Below, in pieces: positions 8,042 through 16,861 of a DNA stretch of 64,000 nt. The notes below the pieces were generated by a model. That model searched no databases. It had not been told where the DNA came from and was given only the letters and a program-made list of their open reading frames with translations. Position 1 is the first letter of the stretch, and each line of letters starts with the position of its first letter. The stretch covers positions 78,180 to 142,179 of the forward strand of contig JAZQJA010000042.1 of the NCBI GenBank assembly GCA_045541455.1. The letters are read 5' to 3'. The translations under genes were made by a program, and so were the position numbers. Source of the stretch: RGIG9041 sp045541455. GTDB taxonomy: Bacteria > Bacillota > Clostridia > Oscillospirales > QAKW01.

Positions 8042-9322
8042 TTGAAAGCAGCTTTTTACACACTCGGTTGCAAAGTGAACCAATATGATACACAAATGAT
8101 GTCAGAGAAACTTGAACTGTCAGGCTTTGAAATAGTCAGTTTTGAAGATTTAGCAGATGTTTATGTCATTAATACTTGCACAGTTACTCAAATATCTGAT
8201 AAAAAAAGCCGTAATATAATTTCGCGAGCTCGCCGCCGTAATCCAAATTCAGTCATAGTTGTTTGCGGTTGTTTTTCGCAAGTTTCTCCTGATGAGGTAA
8301 AGGATATTGAAGGGGTTGATATTGTTATCGGCACATCAAACCGCGCAGATATTCTTTACTATATAAACAGTTTTTTGAAATCAGGTAATCAAATTGTAGA
8401 TGTCAGCAGGCATGATAATATTACGAACGAAAATATAACTACATTTTCAGAAAAAACTCGTGCAATTTTAAAAATTGAAGATGGTTGCCGTAATTTTTGC
8501 AGTTATTGTCTAATTCCTTTTGCTCGCGGAAAAATAGTATCCAAGCCTCTCGATATGGTGGTGAACGAGGCTGTAGCAGTTGCAAAAAACGGTTATAAAG
8601 AAGTTGTGCTTACAGGTATTCATTTATCATCTTATGGTAAGGATCTTAACGGTGTCGACTTGGCTGACGCAATAAACAAAGTGTCACAGATAGATGAAAT
8701 TAAGCGTATACGTTTAGGTTCTTTGGAGCCAATGATAATCACTTCGGGTTTTGTTGAAAAAGTTAGATCCAACCCAAAATTATGCCATTCATTTCATCTT
8801 TCCTTGCAAAGCGGTTGCGATAAAACACTTGGTGATATGAACCGCAAGTATACATCAATGCAGTATAAACAAGCAGTAGACCAACTAAGACTTGCTTTTG
8901 ACGATGCTGCAATTACAACAGATGTCATTGTTGGCTTTCCTGGTGAAAGCGATGAAGACTTTAATGAAAGCTTAAATTTTGTAAAAAATATAGGGTTTGC
9001 TAAAGTTCATATTTTCCCTTATTCAAAACGCCGCGGTACAAAAGCCGCTACAATGCCTAATCAACTCACAAAAGAGGTAAAACGCAAGCGTGAAACTCTT
9101 TTAAGTGCGGTCGAAAACCAAACTCGTACAGAATTTATGCAAAAAATGGTAGGTAATGACTACGAAATACTTGTTGAACGTTGCGAGAACAATGAATGTG
9201 TAGGCTTTACAAAAAATTATATTCAAACTAAGTTTGTGGGAGAAAATTCTTTCTGCAACACCTTGATGACAGTAACTGTAACCTCAACCGACGGAATATC
9301 TCTGTTTGGAAAAATTAAATAA
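8042..9322 (+). CDS. mtaB: tRNA t6A37 methylthiotransferase MtaB
   Basis: Radical-SAM enzyme that turns t6A at position 37 of ANN-decoding tRNAs into ms2t6A. The 426 residues show the N-terminal methylthiotransferase domain with three conserved cysteines (TLGCKVNQYDTQ, NTCTVT, CGCFSQ), then the radical-SAM motif CxxxCxxC (CRNFCSYC, about residues 148-155), the radical-SAM barrel (LTGIHLSSYG, SLQSGCD) and a C-terminal TRAM-like region. The short TRAM end and the CKVNQYD signature favour MtaB over MiaB. Translation starts at TTG 8042 behind AGAGG; no better ATG exists. Confidence 0.94.
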   Translation: MKAAFYTLGCKVNQYDTQMMSEKLELSGFEIVSFEDLADVYVINTCTVTQISDKKSRNIISRARRRNPNSVIVVCGCFSQVSPDEVKDIEGVDIVIGTSNRADILYYINSFLKSGNQIVDVSRHDNITNENITTFSEKTRAILKIEDGCRNFCSYCLIPFARGKIVSKPLDMVVNEAVAVAKNGYKEVVLTGIHLSSYGKDLNGVDLADAINKVSQIDEIKRIRLGSLEPMIITSGFVEKVRSNPKLCHSFHLSLQSGCDKTLGDMNRKYTSMQYKQAVDQLRLAFDDAAITTDVIVGFPGESDEDFNESLNFVKNIGFAKVHIFPYSKRRGTKAATMPNQLTKEVKRKRETLLSAVENQTRTEFMQKMVGNDYEILVERCENNECVGFTKNYIQTKFVGENSFCNTLMTVTVTSTDGISLFGKIK

Positions 9323-9335
9323 TTGTAATAATTTG

Positions 9336-9364
9336 TTGACAATTATATCGTATAATGGTAAAAT
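9336..9364 (+). promoter_or_regulatory. Predicted sigma-A promoter of the small HTH gene
   Basis: TTGACA (9336-9341) and TAAAAT (9359-9364), spacer 17 bp. It directly abuts an in-frame ATG at 9365, which therefore cannot be the start codon. Confidence 0.75.
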
Positions 9365-9400
9365 ATGGATAATAACAAATATTACAGAGGAACGGTTGAA

Positions 9401-9613
9401 ATGAATAATGCAAAAAGACTTCGCAAACTGTATAAACTTACACAAAATGAGATAGCCGATGTTATAGATTATGCAAAGCCGTTGTATGCGGCATTTGAGC
9501 TTGAAAAACTGCCTATGCCTAAAGATAAACTTGAGCAGTTGTCAAAATACTACAATGTATCATTTGAATATATAATTGATAATGACTACAGTAAATGTCA
9601 AGAAAGCCGATAA
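9401..9613 (+). CDS. Small XRE-like HTH protein
   Basis: A 70-residue protein that is almost only a helix-turn-helix: NNAKRLRKLYKLTQNEIADV, then YAKPLYAAFELEKLPMPKDKLEQLSKYYNVSFEYII. The recognition helix is less canonical than in full XRE regulators. The ATG at 9401 has AGAGG 10 nt upstream and lies downstream of the predicted transcript start; the longer open frame from 9365 overlaps the promoter. It has its own promoter and a strong terminator that overlaps the stop codon, so it is a monocistronic regulator. Its targets are unknown. Confidence 0.75.
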   Translation: MNNAKRLRKLYKLTQNEIADVIDYAKPLYAAFELEKLPMPKDKLEQLSKYYNVSFEYIIDNDYSKCQESR

Positions 9614-9645
9614 GTAATATCTTGTCGGCTTTCTTGACTTATTAT
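9597..9645 (+). terminator. Long intrinsic terminator overlapping the HTH gene stop
   Basis: An 18-bp stem starting GTCAAGAAAGCCGA, with one G-U pair and a short loop around 9613-9620, followed by TTATTATTAT. The stop codon of the HTH gene lies in the left arm. Confidence 0.85.
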
Positions 9646-9687
9646 TATATAAGTTATATAATAATAAAAAAATTAGGAGAATAAATT

Positions 9688-11097
9688 ATGAGAAACGCCC
9701 ATCCAAAATATTTGTGCTATCCTTCGGTTATTTGTGTTGGAAAACAGACAAAAGTTACAATTGTACCACGAGATAACAGCCGTATTTTCCGTGACGGTAA
9801 AAAATATCAGTTAGGTTTGCTGGGATTGTTTGAGGATATGACAGATCATCATGCTCCTATAGATTATGATACACCTGTTACTGTTGAAAATGGTTGTTTA
9901 ACCTTTACTATTACTGCAACTGCTGAGCAGGAATATTTTGTTTATTTTGCAGAGAGTGGTGCAAAACCAACAAGAATTTCAATTTATGCTGTAGAGGAAG
10001 ATTTATACAATTTAAGGCCTTTAAAGGGCGATTTCCACACTCATACGTATTACTCTGACGGCAGCGACGGTATAGCAATGACACCTGCAGATTATCGTGA
10101 AGAGGGCTTTGACTTTTTTGCGCTTACCGACCATAACAGAATGTATACCTCTGTTTTAGCAAATGATTTATATGATGGTGTGCCTTTAGGAATACATATT
10201 ATGCAGGGTGAAGAAGTTCATACACCCGGCTCAATTTTACATATTGTTCATGCAGGCGGTAAAACAAGTGTTTGTAAAAAATATATACATAATCTGGAAC
10301 AGTATGAGCAGCAGGTTGATGAAATCGAAAAAACTTTAACCTCTGTAAATGAAAAATACCGACGTCGTGCTGCTATGGCTGTTTGGGCATGTAATGAAAT
10401 TCACAAAGCGGGCGGTATAGCAATTTTTGCGCATCCGTTTTGGTGCCCCAAAATCTATAATGTTTCAAGAGAGTTTTCAGATATTTTATTCAATCTTAAA
10501 ATTTTTGATGCATTTGAAATTATGGGTGGTATAGAATCAAAACATAATAATTTGCAGTTAGCTCTCTGGCAAGAACAAGCTTTTAAAGGAAATGTAGTAT
10601 CTGTTGTTGGCAGCAGTGATTCTCATAATCACGATTTTGATAAAAACTGTTTTGGCAGAAACTTTACTATAGTTTTTGCAAAATCCAACACTACAGAAGA
10701 TATATTAAATGCAGTCTCCTCAGGATATAGTGTTGCAGCTGAACTTCCGCTTGAATCAAATACTGATATACGTTTTTATGGCTCACAATTACGCCTTATC
10801 TCTTTCGCTCGTTTTCTGTATGAAAACTATTTTAATCAGACATGGCGCCTTTGTGTAGGCGAGGGGATACTTATGCGTCGTTATGCAGAGGGTGAACCTG
10901 TGGGCGAACTGCTTTCCTCCTTTAAAGATACCGTTAATAATTTCTATTTACAGTTTTACGGTAAATTACCTGCACCTTTAATAATAGATAGATGTAAAGA
11001 CTTTTTAGATACATGCCTTGAGTATCAGCAAAAAGAAGGTCCGCTTACAAAGGGTGGAAGCATTTTTGTTTATGGCGGTAACGAAAGAAGAGAATAG
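9688..11097 (+). CDS. PHP-domain metallophosphoesterase (CehA-like)
   Basis: A 469-residue protein whose middle part (about residues 110-330) is a PHP metal-dependent phosphoesterase domain. The metal ligands are visible as DFHTHTYYSDGSDG, LTDHNR, QGEEVH, IFAHPFW and GSSDSHNHD. The first 110 residues form a beta-rich extension and the last 130 residues an uncharacterised C-terminal region. No signal peptide is present, so it should act in the cytoplasm. CehA/PHP proteins hydrolyse phosphomonoesters or phosphodiesters; the substrate here is unknown. It has a good RBS (AGGAG, 8-9 nt spacing) and sits alone between two terminators. Confidence 0.85.
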   Translation: MRNAHPKYLCYPSVICVGKQTKVTIVPRDNSRIFRDGKKYQLGLLGLFEDMTDHHAPIDYDTPVTVENGCLTFTITATAEQEYFVYFAESGAKPTRISIYAVEEDLYNLRPLKGDFHTHTYYSDGSDGIAMTPADYREEGFDFFALTDHNRMYTSVLANDLYDGVPLGIHIMQGEEVHTPGSILHIVHAGGKTSVCKKYIHNLEQYEQQVDEIEKTLTSVNEKYRRRAAMAVWACNEIHKAGGIAIFAHPFWCPKIYNVSREFSDILFNLKIFDAFEIMGGIESKHNNLQLALWQEQAFKGNVVSVVGSSDSHNHDFDKNCFGRNFTIVFAKSNTTEDILNAVSSGYSVAAELPLESNTDIRFYGSQLRLISFARFLYENYFNQTWRLCVGEGILMRRYAEGEPVGELLSSFKDTVNNFYLQFYGKLPAPLIIDRCKDFLDTCLEYQQKEGPLTKGGSIFVYGGNERRE

Positions 11098-11103
11098 TAA
11101 ATA

Positions 11104-11140
11104 AAAAATAAAGTCCTCGTTTGAGGACTTTATTTTTATT
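11104..11140. terminator. Bidirectional terminator between PHP gene and galK
   Basis: Stem AAATAAAGTCCTC with GAGGACTTTATTT, a 4-6 nt loop and T-runs on both sides. It ends the convergent PHP and galK transcripts. Confidence 0.85.
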
Positions 11141-11151
11141 TATGGATATTA

Positions 11152-12390
11152 TTAGTATACTCTAATAGGACCTACATCTCTGATTTTTAATAAGTAACAG
11201 CAACCGTCGCCGAATACAGATTCCATTTTCTTTACGTATGTATCAACCATATCATTGGGAACATAGGCTTGCATTGTGCCACCAAAACCGCCGCCGTGCA
11301 CACGAGATGCACCTTTGCCGTCAAGCAATTGTTCTGAAAGACAAACAGCAAGCGACATTCCTTGGCTTGTTGGTTTTTTATCGGAATATATATTCTGTAA
11401 ATATCTGAAAGATGACATTCCCGAACGATTCACTATACTCAAAAACTTGTTAAAGTCGTTATCTTTTAATGCATTTGCAAGTTTAATAACATTTTCATTT
11501 TCGTTAAAATAGTGGAAAGCACGGATTAAAGCACGCTCTGGAAGTTTTGCTTTAAGGTTGGGCAGTGCATCAAAAAAGTCATTGTAATCCACTTCACGCA
11601 ATACTTGTTTACCAAAATAACCTGCAACTGCTTGCATTTCAGATTTTATAGCAACATAATCGTCTGTTAAATCGGCATGGTCGCAACGTGTGTCGGTTAT
11701 AACCATACTGTATCCGGTTGCAGTAAAATCAAATGGAAGCTTTTGTACTATCGGGTCTGTTGGATTTTCAAAATCAATTGAAATAATACCGCCGTAAGCA
11801 CAAGATAACTGGTCAAGAAGTCCGGATGCTTTTCCGAAATATACATTTTCGGCATATTGAGAAGCAATAGCCATAGTTTTAGCATCAATTTTTTCGTCAT
11901 TGTATAAACTGTTTAAAATAAATGCCATTATAATTTCAAACGCTGCAGATGATGAAAGGCCTGAGCCTTTAAGTACATCATTTGTAGTAAAAGCATCAAA
12001 ACCGCCGATGTTGTAGCCCATATCGGTGTATTTTTTGCAAACACCTTTGACAAGAGAAGTTGAATTTCCTTCTTCGCTGTCAACCTTTTCAAGTTTAGTA
12101 ATATCAATGTTAATATCGCCAAAGCCTTTTGCCTTAATGCATATTTTACCGTCGTCACGTTTTGCAACAAATGCAAGCGTGTCAAGGTTAATAGAAGCAC
12201 CCACGGCTTTGCCTAAGTTATGGTCTGTATGGTTGCCACATATTTCGCTTCTACCCGGAGCACTAAAAACAAATTGTGCTTCATAACCAAAAGCTTGTTT
12301 AAAATCTATTGCTGTGCGCTTATATCTTTCAAGTTGATAGTCTAACAGATGTTTGGGATAGAACGAAAGTTTTTCTTTGCAAAATTCCAT
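11152..12390 (-). CDS. galK: Galactokinase
   Basis: GHMP-family kinase of 412 residues that phosphorylates D-galactose at O1 in the Leloir pathway. It shows the galactokinase signature as GRSEICGNHTDHNLGKA (NHTDH where many family members have EHTDY), the ATP loop KGSGLSSSAAFE, and the C-terminal GGGFGGTMQAYV motif. The ATG at 12390 has AGGAG 8 nt upstream; the open frame continues upstream through the tRNA-Gln gene and cannot be coding there. No galT or galE is adjacent. Substitution at the signature could reflect a related sugar, but overall it reads as a normal Firmicutes galactokinase. Confidence 0.93.
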   Translation of the reverse strand: MEFCKEKLSFYPKHLLDYQLERYKRTAIDFKQAFGYEAQFVFSAPGRSEICGNHTDHNLGKAVGASINLDTLAFVAKRDDGKICIKAKGFGDINIDITKLEKVDSEEGNSTSLVKGVCKKYTDMGYNIGGFDAFTTNDVLKGSGLSSSAAFEIIMAFILNSLYNDEKIDAKTMAIASQYAENVYFGKASGLLDQLSCAYGGIISIDFENPTDPIVQKLPFDFTATGYSMVITDTRCDHADLTDDYVAIKSEMQAVAGYFGKQVLREVDYNDFFDALPNLKAKLPERALIRAFHYFNENENVIKLANALKDNDFNKFLSIVNRSGMSSFRYLQNIYSDKKPTSQGMSLAVCLSEQLLDGKGASRVHGGGFGGTMQAYVPNDMVDTYVKKMESVFGDGCCYLLKIRDVGPIRVY

Positions 12391-12490
12391 GATGTATCTC
12401 CTGACTTTTATTTTATCTATTTTATTATATATTATAATAATACTAATTTCAATAATTTTGAAATTTTTTAGTATTTTTTTAAAAAAACTC

Positions 12491-12519
12491 TTTACAACTT
12501 TACGATTTAATGATATACT
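12491..12519 (+). promoter_or_regulatory. Predicted sigma-A promoter of tRNA-Gln
   Basis: TTTACA (12491-12496) and TATACT (12514-12519), spacer 17 bp, 17 nt before the mature tRNA end. Confidence 0.7.
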
Positions 12520-12536
12520 AGTCAAGCATTTCGCAA

Positions 12537-12613
12537 TGGGATATAGCCAAGTTGGTAAGGCAATGGATTCTGACTCCATCACTGCGTAGGTTCGAGTCCT
12601 ACTATCCCAGCCA
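12537..12613 (+). tRNA. tRNA-Gln (anticodon CTG), CCA encoded
   Basis: Cloverleaf: acceptor arms TGGGATA/TATCCCA, D-arm GCC...GGC, anticodon stem ATGGA/TCCAT with loop TTCTGAC (CTG, reading CAG), T-arm GTAGG-TTCGAGT-CCTAC, discriminator G and genomic CCA. It has its own promoter and terminator. Confidence 0.95.
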
Positions 12614-12615
12614 AT

Positions 12616-12655
12616 AAAAACGACAAGTTTCTTTATCGAGACTTGTCGTTTTTTA
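12616..12655. terminator. Bidirectional terminator of tRNA-Gln and the AraC gene
   Basis: Stem AAAAACGACAAGT with ACTTGTCGTTTTT, extended inward by TTC/GAG, and followed by T-runs on both strands. Confidence 0.85.
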
Positions 12656-12656
12656 A

Positions 12657-13457
12657 TTATATATCTATATTTATTTTACCTACAGCACTTTTACGAAACT
12701 GACGTGGTGTCATACCTGTATATTTTTTAAACTGTTTGTTAAAATTTGCAGTGTTGTTATATCCACTTTCAAATGCTATATCTATAATATTAGTTTTATC
12801 GGCGCTTAATAGTTTTTTAGCGCTGTCAATTCGTACCGATTCGATATAATCCCATACAGACATTCCGCAAGCATTTTTAAATATTTTTGATAAATAATTA
12901 GGTGATATTGCAACCCGTTTGGCAAGTGTTTGCATATTAATATCTGTTTTGAAATTGTTGTCAATATATTCAATTGTTTCGGCAATATTGTCGGGTAATC
13001 GCTTGCCTTTTCTGTACCTTGTAACAGTTAAAATCAGTTCTTTGATTTTAAGCATTACCATTTCATCATAGTATTCATTTTTATTTTCAAATTCTTTTTG
13101 TATATCAAGTAAAATATTTTTAATTTCAGTATCTTTTTCAAATAGATTATTAAACCCTTCAAACAAACCTTTGGTATGCTGTGGAGAAAACTGTAAAGTG
13201 AGTATTTTAAGTGTTTGTGAAATTTGAGTAATACAGTGTGTTTCGTTACTTCTGAAAATAAACACACTGTTTTTTTCAATAGGATAATCTCTGTTATCTG
13301 TGTGGTATGTACCTTTGCCGTCTAAAACATACGCAGCTTCAAAATTGCGGTGTCTGTGCGGTATGTTTTTACGTGTCATTGGATTTATGGTAACAAGCCA
13401 CATTTTGCAAAGTAAATTGCCGTCTTTGTTTGTAATTTGACCAATATCGTTAACCAT
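12657..13457 (-). CDS. AraC-family transcriptional regulator, cupin sensor
   Basis: A 266-residue regulator. Residues 25-95 form a cupin-type sugar-binding domain (HRHRNFEAAYVLDGKGTYH), and residues 160-262 two helix-turn-helix motifs of the AraC type (MQTLAKRVAISPNYLSKIFK and IIDIAFESGYNNTANFNKQF, then the TGMTPRQFRK end). GGAGG lies 9 nt before the ATG. It is divergent from the sugar-acid gene cluster and is the obvious candidate to activate it in response to a sugar or sugar acid. It ends at a terminator shared with tRNA-Gln. Confidence 0.92.
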   Translation of the reverse strand: MVNDIGQITNKDGNLLCKMWLVTINPMTRKNIPHRHRNFEAAYVLDGKGTYHTDNRDYPIEKNSVFIFRSNETHCITQISQTLKILTLQFSPQHTKGLFEGFNNLFEKDTEIKNILLDIQKEFENKNEYYDEMVMLKIKELILTVTRYRKGKRLPDNIAETIEYIDNNFKTDINMQTLAKRVAISPNYLSKIFKNACGMSVWDYIESVRIDSAKKLLSADKTNIIDIAFESGYNNTANFNKQFKKYTGMTPRQFRKSAVGKINIDI

Positions 13458-13477
13458 AATTTAAATCCTCCGCTTAT

Positions 13478-13507
13478 ATTTTACAATACTTTTTATAAGC
13501 GTGTCAA
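13478..13507 (-). promoter_or_regulatory. Predicted promoter of the AraC-type regulator
   Basis: TTGACA (13502-13507) and TAAAAT (13478-13483) on the minus strand, spacer 18 bp. Confidence 0.65.
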
Positions 13508-13539
13508 CAACCATTTGTGTAGAATAGTTTGCAAATTGG

Positions 13540-13556
13540 TTCACTTAGTATGTGAA
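13540..13556. promoter_or_regulatory. Candidate operator between AraC gene and sugar-acid cluster
   Basis: TTCAC-N7-GTGAA is a short inverted repeat lying between the AraC promoter and the AT-rich promoter region of the plus-strand cluster (TATAGT and TATTAT boxes at about 13569-13588). Binding by the AraC regulator or another factor is inferred. Confidence 0.35.
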
Positions 13557-13612
13557 ACTCGATAGTGTATAGTATAGCATAGTATTATAAACAAAAAATG
13601 GAGGAATTTTTT

Positions 13613-14959
13613 ATGTTAGGAGTAAATATATATTCAAATCCAACAGACCTTAGAATAACAGATATGCGTTTTGTAGATATTGACGGTGCACCAAAACGCT
13701 GCACAATTTTAAAGATCATGACAAATCAGGGTATTTGCGGTTATGGTGAGGTTCGTGATGCCTCATCAAAGACTTATGCACTTATGCTTAAAAGCCGTAT
13801 TATCGGTGAAAATCCCTGTAATGTAGATAAAATTTTTCGTAAAATAAAGCAGTTTGGTGGTCCATCTCGTCAAGGCGGCGGTGTTTCAGGCGTCGAAATT
13901 GCACTTTGGGACCTTGCCGGCAAGGCATACGGTGTGCCGCTTTATCAACTTCTGGGCGGTAAATTCCGTGATGAAGTTCGTGTTTATTGTGATACCGATG
14001 TTGACGGAAAACATACAGGTCACGACATGGGTCTTGCTCTCAAAAAGCGTATGGAAATGGGCTTTACATTTTTGAAAATGGACCTTGGTATCGGTCTTCT
14101 TTTGGACGAGCCTGGTACACTTAATGCTCCTTTGGGATTTATTGAAGATATGAAAAATTATGCTTCACATATATTAAATGTTCAGGGCGGCAGTGTTACA
14201 GCAGATATGCTTAAACATCAAAAGAGCTATTCAATCGTTACTACAGCACATCCGTTTACAGGTATTCATCTTACCGAAAAAGGTCTTGATTTCTTGGAAA
14301 ACTATGTGAAAGAAGTTAGAGATGTTATCGGTTACGATGTGCCCTTGGCTATTGACCATTTTGGCCATATATGTGTTGAAGATTGTATTCGTTTTGCAAA
14401 GCGGATGGAACCATATAATCTTGCATGGATCGAAGATATGGTACCGTGGATTTATACTGATCAGTATGTTCGTCTTAAAAACAATACAACAGTTCCTGTA
14501 TGTACAGGTGAAGATATATATCTTAAAGAGGGGTTTGAAACACTTATAAAAGCAGGTGGTGTTTCTGTTATCCACCCCGATATTCTTACTTGCGGTGGTG
14601 CTTTAGAACTCAAAAAGATTGCAGATATTGCCGATGAACACGGTGTTGCCGTTGCAATACATATGGCTGAAAGCCCTGTGGCTTGTCTTGCTGCAGTGCA
14701 CACAGCAGCTGCAATGCACAATGTGCTCGCTCTTGAGTTCCACTCAGTCGATGTTCCGTGGTGGGCAGATATTGTTACAGGTATTCCCAACCCCTTGTTT
14801 GAAAACGGCTTTATTAAAGTACCCGAAAAACCGGGCCTTGGTTTTGACGATTTAAACGAAGAGGTAATTAAAGCACATATTAATCCTCAAATTCCCGGAT
14901 ATTTTGAATCAACAGATATGTGGAATAAAGAATTTTCAAATGACCGTATTTGGTCATAG
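13613..14959 (+). CDS. Enolase-superfamily sugar-acid dehydratase (MR/MLE family)
   Basis: A 448-residue mandelate-racemase/muconate-lactonizing-type enzyme. Residues 15-135 form the capping domain, and the barrel carries K155-M-D157 on the second strand, the metal-ligand candidates D248 (AIDHFGH), E274 (WIEDM) and E300 (TGED), then H321-P-D323 and H350. Members of this group remove water from aldonic acids to give 2-keto-3-deoxy acids. The exact sugar acid cannot be read from motifs. The true start is the ATG at 13613 with GGAGG 8 nt upstream; an ATG at 13598 overlaps that ribosome-binding site. First gene of the cluster, followed 12 bp later by the RraA-like gene. Confidence 0.85.
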   Translation: MLGVNIYSNPTDLRITDMRFVDIDGAPKRCTILKIMTNQGICGYGEVRDASSKTYALMLKSRIIGENPCNVDKIFRKIKQFGGPSRQGGGVSGVEIALWDLAGKAYGVPLYQLLGGKFRDEVRVYCDTDVDGKHTGHDMGLALKKRMEMGFTFLKMDLGIGLLLDEPGTLNAPLGFIEDMKNYASHILNVQGGSVTADMLKHQKSYSIVTTAHPFTGIHLTEKGLDFLENYVKEVRDVIGYDVPLAIDHFGHICVEDCIRFAKRMEPYNLAWIEDMVPWIYTDQYVRLKNNTTVPVCTGEDIYLKEGFETLIKAGGVSVIHPDILTCGGALELKKIADIADEHGVAVAIHMAESPVACLAAVHTAAAMHNVLALEFHSVDVPWWADIVTGIPNPLFENGFIKVPEKPGLGFDDLNEEVIKAHINPQIPGYFESTDMWNKEFSNDRIWS

Positions 14960-14971
14960 GAGGAAATTAAA

Positions 14972-15886
14972 ATGCATTTTAATGACAGAGATGAAATAAT
15001 TGCTTTAACACCTTTATGGAAAGGCGAAAGATTACCTGACGGCAGACCTAAGGTTGAAGATAAATATCTCGATGCTCTTAAGGGTATGACTCTTGAAGAA
15101 GTATGGAAGCCTATTTATGTTCTCGGCTACGAAAACCAATTTGTTGGTGGCGGTCTTGCACCGTTGCAGACATTACATAACGATGGCAGAAAACTTATCG
15201 GCCGTGCTGTTACTTGTAGTTTTTGTCCTACTCGTCCTGATCTTCACGAACTCCAGTTCTCCCGCGGTGCCGAGGATGGCAGAAACGGAAACTATAACCA
15301 ATGGGTTATAGACAACCTTTATGAGCGTGATGTTGTTGTATGTGATATGTATGACAAGATTTATAAAGGAACATTTTTAGGCGGAAATCTTACAACAGCT
15401 ATACATAAAAAGACAAAAAACGGCGGTGCTGTTGTTTGGGGTGGCATTAGAGACGTTGAGCAGATGAAACAAGTTCCCGATGTTCAGGTTTATTATCGCG
15501 GTATTGACCCCACGCCCATTCGTGAATTTGTTATGAAAGACTGGAACAATATAACCAATTTCGGCGGCGCTGTTTGTTTGCCGGGTGATATTGTGTTCGG
15601 TGCAGGTGGGGGAGTTCTCTTTATTCCTGCTCACCTTGTTGCAGATGTGGTTGAGGGCGCTGCCAAAACTCATGTAAAAGACGATTTTGGCTTTGAAATG
15701 ATTGGTGAAGGTAAATTCACAACCGCCCAAATTGACCGTAATACTTGGACAGAGGAAATGCTTGATATGCTTATGGAGTGGATTCAAACCGATCCGAGAG
15801 GTGAAGAATATAGAGATCTTGACTGGTCTAAAGAATATGACCTTGCAAGAAACGGTGATCCAAACGATACACAGACAGCATTGTAA
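14972..15886 (+). CDS. RraA-like / HMG-aldolase-family protein, long form
   Basis: A 304-residue member of the RraA-like fold, longer than RraA itself (about 160) or the HMG/CHA aldolases (about 230). The core has RAVTCSF and the loop GGAVVWGGIRD at about residues 160-170. Class II pyruvate aldolases of this family use a D-X20-R-D motif; here the RD pair is present but the aspartate 21 positions before the Arg is Asn (GGNLTT). Position between a dehydratase and a lactonase suggests it acts on the 2-keto-3-deoxy acid product, perhaps as an aldolase or a second hydro-lyase, but the motif change forbids a firm call. RBS GGAGG is good. Confidence 0.75.
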   Translation: MHFNDRDEIIALTPLWKGERLPDGRPKVEDKYLDALKGMTLEEVWKPIYVLGYENQFVGGGLAPLQTLHNDGRKLIGRAVTCSFCPTRPDLHELQFSRGAEDGRNGNYNQWVIDNLYERDVVVCDMYDKIYKGTFLGGNLTTAIHKKTKNGGAVVWGGIRDVEQMKQVPDVQVYYRGIDPTPIREFVMKDWNNITNFGGAVCLPGDIVFGAGGGVLFIPAHLVADVVEGAAKTHVKDDFGFEMIGEGKFTTAQIDRNTWTEEMLDMLMEWIQTDPRGEEYRDLDWSKEYDLARNGDPNDTQTAL

Positions 15887-15900
15887 TTTCGGAGGATATA

Positions 15901-16860
15901 GTGTATAATATTTATATTGCTTCATGTTGTGAAGATGGTGGAATATACCACTACATCTTAAATGATGATGGTACATTTACTCAAAAAGGTACACTTTTTG
16001 TTGACAAGCCAATGTACTTTACAATTGATGGCGGTAAGATGTATATAATTCTTCGCGCACCGTTTGAAAACAGTGAAGAAAGCGGTATAGTAGTTGCAGA
16101 TATAGGTCCCGACGGTTCACTGAGTTTAAACGATGGTATAACCTCAACAAAAGGTGTAGTTGCATGCCATATAACAGTTGACAAGGGTGAGGTTTATGCT
16201 GCAAACTATCTGTCCGGTAGTGTTATAAAACTTGATGATAAAATTGTCGTGCATAACGGACATGGCGTAAATGCCAAACGACAGGAAAGTGCACACACTC
16301 ATTTTGTAGGTTTTACTCCCGATAAAAAATACCTGCTTTGCACCGACCTTGGCATTGATACCATTTTTATTTACGACAGAAACTTAAATGAGGTTTCTTC
16401 GGTAAAAATGCCTGATGGTTGTGGTCCGCGCCATCTTGTATTTTCAAATGACGGCAGAATGTTATATTGCGTAAACGAACTGGATTCTACTGTCAGTGTT
16501 TTGTCTTACAATAACGGCACTCTTGTTTTGAAAGATACCGTTTGCGCATTTGATAGCCAAAAACTAAATAATACTGCGGCAGCTATACGAATTAAGGATA
16601 ATAATTTGTATATTTCAAACCGCGGTGCCGACACTATTACTCGCTTTGAAATTTGTGGCGGAACATTAAAACTATGCGAGAATGTTTTGGTTGGTGGTGT
16701 GTCTCCCAGAGATTTTGACATTATTGACTCGTTTGTTTTATGCGCTAATGAAACATCTGATAATGTAACAGTATTAAAACTCGACGGTTACACACCGGTT
16801 TTAACAGACACAGTTTTAAAAATTAAGGCACCTCTTTGTATTGGTGCAATAGAGGTTTAA
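15901..16860 (+). CDS. Lactonase, seven-bladed beta-propeller (YkgB/Pgl-like)
   Basis: A 319-residue protein of the 6-phosphogluconolactonase propeller family. It shows repeated blade motifs such as AHTHFVGFTPDKKYLLCTDL, GPRHLVFSNDGRMLYCVNEL and SPRDFDI, with the His and Arg residues that line the family active site. No signal peptide is present. In this setting it probably opens a sugar lactone made by the downstream SDR dehydrogenase, supplying the aldonic acid to the dehydratase. It starts at GTG 15901, 6 nt after GGAGG, and ends one base before the next gene. Confidence 0.85.
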   Translation: MYNIYIASCCEDGGIYHYILNDDGTFTQKGTLFVDKPMYFTIDGGKMYIILRAPFENSEESGIVVADIGPDGSLSLNDGITSTKGVVACHITVDKGEVYAANYLSGSVIKLDDKIVVHNGHGVNAKRQESAHTHFVGFTPDKKYLLCTDLGIDTIFIYDRNLNEVSSVKMPDGCGPRHLVFSNDGRMLYCVNELDSTVSVLSYNNGTLVLKDTVCAFDSQKLNNTAAAIRIKDNNLYISNRGADTITRFEICGGTLKLCENVLVGGVSPRDFDIIDSFVLCANETSDNVTVLKLDGYTPVLTDTVLKIKAPLCIGAIEV

Positions 16861-16861
16861 G

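Noticed and set aside
9365..9400. Longer start for the small HTH protein
   Set aside because: The ATG at 9365 touches the -10 box, so it would lie before the transcript start.
12391..12582. Upstream extension of galK
   Set aside because: It would read through the tRNA-Gln gene and its promoter; AGGAG precedes the ATG at 12390.
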